Assembly (NCBI GenBank): GCA_039798745.1
Contig: JBDKFK010000039.1
Coordinates: 1-11,269, forward strand
Reading direction: 5' to 3'
From: JBDKFK01 sp039798745
GTDB lineage: Bacteria; Patescibacteriota; Microgenomatia; UBA1406; GWC2-37-13
DNA: 11,269 bases
Shown piece after piece: positions 6,670 to 11,269 of this stretch; the stretch's first letter is position 1, and each line of letters starts with the position of its first letter. Under the pieces are notes generated by a model that saw only the letters and a list, made by a program, of their open reading frames with translations, had not been told where the DNA came from and did not search any database. Made by a program: the position numbers and the translations under genes.

Positions 6670-6721
6670 GCCCCAATTGCCTCGTGAATGCGTCGCCGAC
6701 ACGGTACATTCACAATCGGGC
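6670..6721 (+). promoter_or_regulatory. Nested stem-loop in the leader of the 6759-7343 gene
   Basis: The upper stem is GTGAATG (6684-6690) with CATTCAC (6707-6713), 7 bp with a 16-nt loop in which CCG/CGG can pair further. Below it, ATT (6676-6678) pairs with AAT (6714-6716). After a small internal loop, GCCC (6670-6673) pairs with GGGC (6718-6721). An alternative stem, TGTCGG (6661-6666) with CCGACA (6696-6701), cannot coexist with the upper stem without a pseudoknot. Two exclusive folds ahead of an SD are typical of cis-regulatory RNA. I cannot assign it to a known class. Confidence 0.45.
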
Positions 6722-6731
6722 CTTAACCAAC

Positions 6732-6758
6732 AAAAACCTATCTTGAAAGGAGGTTTTT
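6732..6758 (+). promoter_or_regulatory. Hairpin overlapping the Shine-Dalgarno of the 6759-7343 gene
   Basis: AAAAACCT (6732-6739) is the exact complement of AGGTTTTT (6751-6758), with an 11-nt loop. The right arm contains half of the SD AAAGGAGG (6746-6753) and abuts the ATG. When formed it would cover part of the ribosome binding site; when open, the SD is close to ideal. The repeat is directly visible; a regulatory role is inferred. Confidence 0.55.
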
Positions 6759-7343
6759 ATGTCTCAACCAGTACAGACGCGACAGCCACCATCGCTGCCG
6801 CGTACCTTTGGCTTGCTGGCGGTATTGGTACTCCTCATTACCGCGCTTATTCATGTGATGCGCGGAGGTGGATTACCGACACTTTCCACAACAGCAAGCG
6901 CAACCTCGCCGACCCCAGCCTTGCCGCGTATAGCTGCAACTCCTGAGCTACAGCCTGCGCTTGCGCAGCAGGGTATCTCGGTTCAATCCGAGCAACCACT
7001 GCAGCCGCAGATCGGCACGAATCAGCTGGATCAACAAATCTGGGGTTTGTTTACACTCAAGCCAGTATCGAACTGGCCTTCCATGACCAACATGTGGCAA
7101 CCACTCCCCGGGGAGCAGGACTACATCGTAGCCATGGTGAACGCAAACGACCAGTGGATCATCTCGGTATGGAGAGGACCGAACTATATCCCAACAGGGG
7201 ACTCGGTCGGTGTACATTACTGGGAAATCCCTGCAGGCACCCCTTACGAAGAGGTTCTCAAAGCGCGTGACGCGCTTACAGATCTTCTTCGACAACAGGG
7301 GCGCTTGCGGCAGTTCAGGCCCGAACAACAGCCACAGCCATAG
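6759..7343 (+). CDS. Membrane-anchored protein of unknown function, G+C-rich gene
   Basis: I do not recognise this 194-residue protein. It has a short Pro/Arg N-terminus, one membrane helix (about 17-34), a Ser/Thr/Pro/Ala/Gln-rich linker (about 40-85) and a compact soluble region (about 88-183). The soluble region has six tryptophans (W95, W106, W113, W133, W138, W155) and the segment D-Q-W-I-I-S-V-W-R-G-P-N. It ends in a charged helix and a Gln/Pro tail. The topology suggests an anchored domain outside the membrane. The start is supported by AAAGGAGG 5 nt before the ATG. Sampled 60-base lines are 53-65% G+C, above the roughly 40-47% of neighbouring genes, and codon use (CTG, CCG, CAG) differs. 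The gene has its own promoter and leader and is flanked by hairpins, which suggests horizontal gain. Confidence 0.75.
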   Translation: MSQPVQTRQPPSLPRTFGLLAVLVLLITALIHVMRGGGLPTLSTTASATSPTPALPRIAATPELQPALAQQGISVQSEQPLQPQIGTNQLDQQIWGLFTLKPVSNWPSMTNMWQPLPGEQDYIVAMVNANDQWIISVWRGPNYIPTGDSVGVHYWEIPAGTPYEEVLKARDALTDLLRQQGRLRQFRPEQQPQP

Positions 7344-7354
7344 GCTTAAGATTA

Positions 7355-7374
7355 CTGGATAATTCGTTATCCAG
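7355..7374. terminator. 8-bp hairpin with a TTCG loop after the G+C-rich gene
   Basis: CTGGATAA (7355-7362) and TTATCCAG (7367-7374) pair perfectly around TTCG. It starts 11 nt after the stop of the 6759-7343 gene, so it probably marks the 3' end of that message. No T tract follows; a 4-bp hairpin GGTC/GACC comes next at 7377-7388. It could be a processing or stability hairpin rather than a true terminator. Confidence 0.45.
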
Positions 7375-7404
7375 ACGGTCTTATGACCAAAAGCTCACGC
7401 TGTC

Positions 7405-7445
7405 CCGGTGCGGTCATTACGCTTCATGCGTAGTGACCGTGCCGG
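7405..7445 (+). repeat. 18-bp imperfect inverted repeat between convergent genes, overlapping the truB 3' end
   Basis: The left arm (7405-7422) pairs with the right arm (7428-7445) at all 18 positions if read as plus-strand RNA, with three G-U pairs (7409/7441, 7410/7440, 7417/7433) and a 5-nt loop TTCAT. In the minus-strand RNA these three become A-C mismatches, so the fold favours the plus-strand transcript. It encodes the last nine codons and the stop of truB on the other strand. A bidirectional end signal or a repeat insertion are both possible. Confidence 0.6.
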
Positions 7446-8211
7446 AATCGGTAATTTGTATACAATCTTCAAGTTTATAGGTTCCCACTGCTATTCTTTT
7501 TATTCCCAGCGCTATAGCTCCTATGCCTAATTTTTGACCTATCTCATGTGCTATAGAACGTATATAGGTGCCGCTTGAGCACACAACTCTGCATTTATAT
7601 GCTAATAATTCTGCGTTGATATCTTTTAGAACTGATTTCCATTGGTCTAGTATCTCGTCTTGACGAAACTTACCTTTTGTATCAGAAACTCTCTTTATAA
7701 TGAGTTCAAGGAGTCCTTGTGTAGATATCTTCCTAACGCCTACCATTTCAGCTTTATAAATCTCTATTTCTTTATGCGGCACTTGTATAGTATCTATCTT
7801 TCCGGCGCGTGCCCAGTAGTAGAGAGGTTTTCCCTGCACACGCGCAGAAGAAAACGGCGGGTACGGTTGTTTCTGTTTACCGATTAATGAGCTCATATAT
7901 TGTGATATATCGTTAGATCTATTGGCTGTATCTATCGTAAGCTGATGAGTAAACATCCCCATAATATCGTACGTGTCTGTTGTTATACCAGGAATGATCT
8001 CAAACTCATACGTTTTAGGTAGGTCTTCATACATCTTCCTATCCTTACAGTCCTCACCTGCAAGTACAACAAGCACTCCTTCCGCCATAGGATCAAGTCT
8101 TCCGGCGTAACACATTTTGTGATTCACCTCACCGACAGCACTCTGTTTATATGCAATAATAGTTTCCAGTGGCGAGAGGGAAAATTGTTTATAGATAAGA
8201 ATAGGTGACAT
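7417..8211 (-). CDS. truB: tRNA pseudouridine-55 synthase TruB
   Basis: TruB converts U55 of the tRNA T-loop to pseudouridine. The 264-residue protein has the catalytic motif Y-A-G-R-L-D-P-M-A-E-G-V-L with D40 as the nucleophile. T-D-T-Y-D (78-82) follows, then Q-P-Y-P-P-F-S-S-A-R-V-Q-G-K (115-128) and the late motif C-S-S-G-T-Y-I-R-S-I-A (211-221). These are the family's conserved blocks in order. The first motif, normally K-P-x-G-x-T/S, is degenerate here (Y-K-Q-F-S-L-S-P). The last nine or so residues are encoded inside a long inverted repeat. The ATG follows an AAAGAG about 2 nt upstream, a weak SD at best. It is convergent with the 6759 gene and divergent from the small gene at 8249. Confidence 0.93.
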   Translation of the reverse strand: MSPILIYKQFSLSPLETIIAYKQSAVGEVNHKMCYAGRLDPMAEGVLVVLAGEDCKDRKMYEDLPKTYEFEIIPGITTDTYDIMGMFTHQLTIDTANRSNDISQYMSSLIGKQKQPYPPFSSARVQGKPLYYWARAGKIDTIQVPHKEIEIYKAEMVGVRKISTQGLLELIIKRVSDTKGKFRQDEILDQWKSVLKDINAELLAYKCRVVCSSGTYIRSIAHEIGQKLGIGAIALGIKRIAVGTYKLEDCIQITDSGTVTTHEA

Positions 8212-8231
8212 ATCTCTTTAGCCCGTATAAA

Positions 8232-8240
8232 TGGTATAAT
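8232..8240 (+). promoter_or_regulatory. Extended -10 element before the 8249 gene
   Basis: TGG followed by a perfect TATAAT (8235-8240) is an extended -10; no clear -35 lies 16-18 bp upstream. Transcription would begin near 8247, so the ATG at 8249 would have almost no leader. The divergent truB start is only about 20 bp away, so the two genes share a very short control region. Confidence 0.5.
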
Positions 8241-8248
8241 TGCTGCTT

Positions 8249-8434
8249 ATGATTATAGCAAAACGATTAGTTGTGGCCGTGTCATTTCTGGTTTTTCTCC
8301 TTCTCTATTCCTTTCATATTGTTGAGGGGGATATAACAGCGGCAGGGAAGTACAGACACAATGATTATCAATCTAGGATATATAGTGAACGCATGGACAC
8401 AAAAATAGCTGGCTCTTCTGCCAGTATAGAGTAA
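8249..8434 (+). CDS. Small single-helix membrane protein, hypothetical
   Basis: I do not recognise this product. With the ATG at 8249 it has 61 residues: a short basic start, one hydrophobic helix (about 5-22, V-V-A-V-S-F-L-V-F-L-L-L-Y), and a hydrophilic tail rich in Arg, Tyr, Ser and Asp. It could be a membrane-anchored peptide or have an uncleaved signal; no cleavage site is evident. I prefer ATG 8249 to the in-frame TTG 8240 because the latter lies in the -10 box. There is no SD. The stop is 2 nt from the stop of the convergent Nudix gene. The extended -10 immediately upstream and the membrane helix support a real gene, but short length keeps confidence moderate. Confidence 0.5.
   Translation: MIIAKRLVVAVSFLVFLLLYSFHIVEGDITAAGKYRHNDYQSRIYSERMDTKIAGSSASIE
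8401..8424 (-). terminator. Intrinsic terminator for the minus-strand Nudix transcript
   Basis: On the minus strand, CTGGC and GCCAG form a 5-bp stem around AGAAGA (8409-8424). Three to four bases later a run of five T residues follows (complement of the A run at 8401-8405). It lies just beyond the Nudix stop (8437) and inside the 3' end of the opposing small gene. The stem is short, so termination may be partial. Confidence 0.5.
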
Positions 8435-8436
8435 CC

Positions 8437-8925
8437 TTATCTGAGGGCTTTGACTATCGGTATATGAAACGGTTGCTTGCGGTACTCCAGATATTCCTGT
8501 ATTACTTTGTAGTGATCGAAGGCTATCTCAGCTTCATCCGGAATCTTGTTCAGCGGACACCACATAACTTCATCTGTTTCATGGTCCGGCTCGCTGACTT
8601 TTTCACCCACCTCACCGATAAAAATATTGGGAACATTTTGTCTCTCATTGTCGTTTGGCCTTCCCGGATAGTCATTTATAAGAAATAGTTGAAGATTGGT
8701 AACTTCATACCCTGTTTCTTCGAGAACTTCACGGGCAGCTCCTTCTGCAAGAGTTTCATCACGGCTAAGATATCCGCCTGGCAGACAAAGTTTATGAGCT
8801 TCTATTACCTTCGCTGAACGACGCACTAATAAAAAGGCTGATTGTTCCCGGTTGAGAACTATCACGTCGGTAGTTATGTGTCGGAGCAAACCTTTTCCGC
8901 CATCATCAAATGTGCAGCTTATCAT
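8437..8925 (-). CDS. Nudix hydrolase family protein
   Basis: The 162-residue protein contains a perfect Nudix box G-x5-E-x7-R-E-x-x-E-E-x-G: G51, E57, R65, E66, E69, E70 and G72. The acidic residues bind the divalent metal that cleaves nucleoside diphosphates linked to another group. The preceding L-C-L-P-G-G-Y (47-52) is the usual lead-in. The substrate cannot be read from the sequence; ADP-ribose, an oxidised nucleotide or a dinucleotide are all possible. The start is 8 nt after the stop of the minus-strand gene at 8934-9149, so the two probably form an operon. A TATAAT that overlaps that stop lies 7 nt before the ATG and could also give a leaderless message. There is no SD. Confidence 0.9.
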   Translation of the reverse strand: MISCTFDDGGKGLLRHITTDVIVLNREQSAFLLVRRSAKVIEAHKLCLPGGYLSRDETLAEGAAREVLEETGYEVTNLQLFLINDYPGRPNDNERQNVPNIFIGEVGEKVSEPDHETDEVMWCPLNKIPDEAEIAFDHYKVIQEYLEYRKQPFHIPIVKALR

Positions 8926-8932
8926 ATAGAAT

Positions 8933-8938
8933 ATTATA
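8933..8938 (-). promoter_or_regulatory. Possible -10 box directly before the Nudix gene
   Basis: On the minus strand a perfect TATAAT (8938-8933) is followed by 7 nt and then the ATG. No -35 consensus is visible 17 bp upstream, and the box overlaps the stop codon of the upstream gene. It may be coincidence in A+T-rich sequence. Confidence 0.3.
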
Positions 8939-9149
8939 CCTTAATCTGTATTCTTCTCCGGAAATGTTTGCGGTTGGCGTATAGTACTACCGCGAAAATG
9001 GCGAGGAATATGTTGAAATAGACAGCCCCTGTGAGAATAACCTCAAGAAGTATGAAAATGCACCACGTCTGAATAATAAAATAAAACCACGCAAAATACT
9101 TCCAGAACTCATTCCCGGGTTGTTTAGATTTGGTTCTTGAATGCTCCAT
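8934..9149 (-). CDS. Small two-helix membrane protein, hypothetical
   Basis: I do not recognise this 71-residue protein. It has a polar N-terminus (1-16, with several Lys, Ser and Pro). Two hydrophobic segments follow, about 18-35 (W-K-Y-F-A-W-F-Y-F-I-I) and about 38-57 (I-L-T-G-A-V-Y-F-N-I-F). The C-terminus is strongly basic (N-R-K-H-F-R-R-R-I-Q-I-K), which should lie in the cytoplasm by the positive-inside rule. Such short proteins often sit beside housekeeping genes in compact genomes. It is separated by 8 nt from the downstream Nudix gene and is divergent from topA. The ATG has no SD and sits in a 14-bp palindrome. The coding call rests on the clean two-helix topology and tight spacing. 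Confidence 0.6.
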   Translation of the reverse strand: MEHSRTKSKQPGNEFWKYFAWFYFIIQTWCIFILLEVILTGAVYFNIFLAIFAVVLYANRKHFRRRIQIKV

Positions 9150-9172
9150 ACTATATAGTATTGTATAATACA
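9148..9172. promoter_or_regulatory. Two adjacent palindromes in the divergent control region upstream of topA
   Basis: ATACTATATAGTAT (9148-9161) is a perfect 14-bp palindrome covering the start codon of the minus-strand gene. TGTATAATACA (9162-9172) is a perfect 11-base palindrome with a central A, and it contains a plus-strand TATAAT (9164-9169). Together they look like an operator or overlapping divergent -10 elements. A+T-rich DNA makes such palindromes more likely by chance. The rest of the 106-bp gap up to topA shows only an A+T-rich stretch and a T7 run at 9232-9238. Confidence 0.35.
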
Positions 9173-9240
9173 GGTAAGAGGATGCTATAAGAATCAGTAC
9201 GATCTTCTGTCAATTATTACCAACCCAACCATTTTTTTGC

Positions 9241-9246
9241 TGTAAT
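9241..9246 (+). promoter_or_regulatory. Possible extended -10 of topA
   Basis: TGC (9238-9240) followed by TGTAAT (9241-9246) resembles an extended -10, and TAATAT (9243-9248) is an alternative register. Either would start transcription within a few bases of the topA ATG at 9256. No -35 is visible, so support is weak. Confidence 0.3.
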
Positions 9247-9255
9247 ATTTATCGT

Positions 9256-11269
9256 ATGGCTTTAATTATCGTAGAATCACCAACCAAGGCTAGGACGTTT
9301 AACAGAATTCTAAAAGGTCAGGACTATTTTGTATTCGCGACCATGGGACATATACGCGATCTTCCGGGTGACAAAATGGCTATAGACTTTGAACACGACT
9401 TTAAACCCGACTACCAGATAATAGCAAATAAAAAGAAAGTAGTTGATCAGCTTAAGAAACTTGCTAAAGAAAACGATGAAGTAATATTGGCAACGGATCC
9501 GGATCGTGAGGGAGAGGCTATATCGTATCATGCAGCAAGTATTCTGGGATTGGTAAAAGATAAATGGCCCAACATTGTAATGAACGAAAAAAAGCCATTC
9601 AAACGAATTGTCTTTCACGAAATCACCTCGCACGCTCTGCAGGAAGCATTGGCACATCCTCAAACGCTAAGACTAGATCTCGTAAACGCGCAGCAGGCCC
9701 GGCGTATTCTGGATAGAGTAGTAGGTTACGAACTGTCGCCATTGCTATGGAAGAAAATGGGTAAAAACTGGCTATCAGCAGGACGCGTTCAGACAGTAGC
9801 ACTTCGATTGATTGTTGAACGGGAAAAAGAAATTCAGAAATTTTCTATCGAGGATTATTACCAGATATTTGGCGATTTTGAACACGGCGAAGTAGTCAAG
9901 GCCAAGCTCATCAGCAAAGATGATGTACCCTATGAGCAAAAATTTAAGCTCGAACTATTTGCGGGCGATTATACCTACACAAAAACAACAATTGGCAAAG
10001 ATAACGTCGGCCCTATCCAGGCCGATATTGAGTCAGATAAACATAAAGTAACCGATGTAACCGAAACAATTTCTTCGCGCTATCCACCCCCTCCATTCAC
10101 CACATCGCTGCTCCAGCAGGACGCGTTTCAGAAGTTTGGCTTTACCTCTAAGATGACCATGAAACTGGCTCAGGACCTGTATGAAAGGGGACTTATATCA
10201 TATCATCGTACCGATTCTTTCAATCTTTCGACCCAGTTTGTTTTCAGAGCCAAAGATTATATCGCGGCCAAATACGGAGCCGATTATGCATTGGAAAAAC
10301 CACGCGGATTCAAAACGAAATCTAAACTCGCTCAGGAAGCACACGAAGCAATACGTCCAACAAAACTGGAAAAAGAGCTGACAAACGCTGGGGACGATAG
10401 CAAAATAACCCAGAATCATAAGCGTCTATACAAACTTATTCATGACCGAGCAGTAGCAACCCAGATGAAAGAGGCTCAGGTAAAAACGATGAAGATAACT
10501 ATTAAAGGAACCAAGGGCTACGAATTTGAAGCCGACATGCAACAGGTGTTGTTTGACGGATTTTTACGTGTCCTCAACCCCGAGTACGCGGCCAAAAATC
10601 AACGTGTTTCTCCGTTTAAAAAAGATGAAGAAGTAAAGCTGCAGAAACTGGATCTGGTTGAAAGTAAAACAAAACCGCCTCCACGTTTCAACGAAGGTTC
10701 ACTGATCAAAATTCTTGAAGAAAAGGGAATCGGACGGCCTTCAACATATGCTCCTATCATTTCTCTTATACAAGAAAAGAATTATATCGAGAAAGAGGCC
10801 AGATACTTCCTTCCCACAAAACTGGGAGAAGCTATATCAAATTATTTATCTGAAGCATTTCCTGATCTATTTACACTCAACTTTACGGCCGACATGGAAG
10901 AAAGTCTAGACCAAGTAGCCGATGGCCAGAAGGAAATGGTAAACCTGTTGTCCACTTTTTACGAACCTTTTCATAAAGTGCTCGAGAAGCAGAAAAAAGA
11001 TAAGAAAGTAATTGACGTAGAAGACGCCATCGACGAAAAATGTCCCAAGTGCGGCAGTGCCCTTACCATACGATTCTCAAAGTTTGGCAAGTTTATGGCA
11101 TGCACAAAGTATCCAGACTGTAAATTTACCAAGCCTTTCCTGCATTATGTTGAAGGTAAGTTCTGCCCTGAATGCAAAGGACGACTGGTAACCCGCTTTA
11201 CCAAAACCCGCAAGAAGTTTTATGGATGCGAAAACTACCCGACATGCAAATATTCGGCCTGGAATCTGA
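9256..11269 (+). CDS. topA: DNA topoisomerase I (type IA), 3' end outside window
   Basis: The frame is open for 671 codons to the window edge with no stop, so the gene is partial. TopA relaxes negative supercoils through a transient 5'-phosphotyrosine link. The TOPRIM domain starts M-A-L-I-I-V-E-S-P-T-K-A (E7) and has T-D-P-D-R-E-G-E (D81, D83, E85) for Mg2+. The catalytic tyrosine is Y316 in G-L-I-S-Y-H-R-T-D-S. E-K-G-I-G-R-P-S-T-Y is present further on. Two four-cysteine zinc ribbons follow: C596, C599, C616, C622 and C637, C640, C658, C664. The gene is probably nearly complete, since the last residues follow the second ribbon closely. The ATG has no SD and lies 9 nt after a possible -10, so its transcript may be nearly leaderless. 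Confidence 0.97.
   Translation, partial: MALIIVESPTKARTFNRILKGQDYFVFATMGHIRDLPGDKMAIDFEHDFKPDYQIIANKKKVVDQLKKLAKENDEVILATDPDREGEAISYHAASILGLVKDKWPNIVMNEKKPFKRIVFHEITSHALQEALAHPQTLRLDLVNAQQARRILDRVVGYELSPLLWKKMGKNWLSAGRVQTVALRLIVEREKEIQKFSIEDYYQIFGDFEHGEVVKAKLISKDDVPYEQKFKLELFAGDYTYTKTTIGKDNVGPIQADIESDKHKVTDVTETISSRYPPPPFTTSLLQQDAFQKFGFTSKMTMKLAQDLYERGLISYHRTDSFNLSTQFVFRAKDYIAAKYGADYALEKPRGFKTKSKLAQEAHEAIRPTKLEKELTNAGDDSKITQNHKRLYKLIHDRAVATQMKEAQVKTMKITIKGTKGYEFEADMQQVLFDGFLRVLNPEYAAKNQRVSPFKKDEEVKLQKLDLVESKTKPPPRFNEGSLIKILEEKGIGRPSTYAPIISLIQEKNYIEKEARYFLPTKLGEAISNYLSEAFPDLFTLNFTADMEESLDQVADGQKEMVNLLSTFYEPFHKVLEKQKKDKKVIDVEDAIDEKCPKCGSALTIRFSKFGKFMACTKYPDCKFTKPFLHYVEGKFCPECKGRLVTRFTKTRKKFYGCENYPTCKYSAWNL

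Noticed and set aside
6677..6946. 89-codon plus-strand frame overlapping the leader and the start of the G+C-rich gene
   Set aside because: Starts inside the structured leader without SD, and its composition reads like an out-of-frame copy of the real gene.
6948..7328. 126-codon minus-strand frame opposite the G+C-rich gene
   Set aside because: The plus-strand frame has a strong SD, a promoter and a clear membrane-anchor topology; the antisense frame is a by-product of high G+C.
7355..7445. Integron attC site flanking the G+C-rich cassette
   Set aside because: The hairpins lack the GTTRRRY and RYYYAAC core sites, and no integrase gene is in the window.
9173..9238. Possible terminator (GGTAA/TTACC stem followed by T7) before topA
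   Set aside because: The 5-bp outer stem encloses about 39 nt with only a bulged inner stem, and the T run is 10 nt from the stem.
9310..9663. 117-codon minus-strand frame inside topA
   Set aside because: Fully contained in the TOPRIM-coding part of topA; no independent support.

Overview
The window is about 11.3 kb of a compact bacterial chromosome. Gene content and style suggest a member of the Candidate Phyla Radiation (Patescibacteria, perhaps Microgenomates- or Parcubacteria-like). The grounds are an A+T-leaning composition, tiny intergenic gaps, almost no Shine-Dalgarno (SD) sequences, a very short ATP synthase delta subunit and an unusual TruB N-terminus. This placement is inference; no rRNA or ribosomal protein gene is present to settle it.

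Layout. Positions 1-159 hold the last 52 codons of a gene that looks like dnaE (DNA polymerase III alpha). A strong extended -10 promoter at 223-251 then drives a complete F1Fo ATP synthase operon in the classical order: atpI-like (258-548), atpB/a (517-1257), atpE/c (1322-1552), atpF/b (1634-2137), atpH/delta (2140-2424), atpA/alpha (2411-3904), atpG/gamma (3922-4773), atpD/beta (4795-6165) and atpC/epsilon (6173-6598). The operon encodes the membrane rotor and stator (a, c, b), the catalytic head (alpha, beta), the central stalk (gamma, epsilon) and a peripheral-stalk cap (delta) reduced to its C-terminal domain. Within the operon only atpE has a strong SD, which fits the need for many c subunits per complex. 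A 12-bp perfect inverted repeat lies between atpE and atpF.

Positions 6600-7445 look like a separate unit. It has its own promoter, a leader that can fold into a nested hairpin, a second hairpin covering the SD, and a G+C-rich gene for a membrane-anchored protein of unknown function (6759-7343). Two strong hairpins follow, the second overlapping the end of the convergent truB gene. This is the part of the window most likely to be undescribed.

The remainder is housekeeping and small genes: truB (7417-8211, minus), a 61-residue membrane peptide (8249-8434, plus), a Nudix hydrolase (8437-8925, minus) preceded by a small two-helix membrane protein (8934-9149, minus), and topA (9256 to the window end, plus, 3' end missing). 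Several starts lie about 7 nt after a -10 element, so leaderless transcription may be common in this organism.
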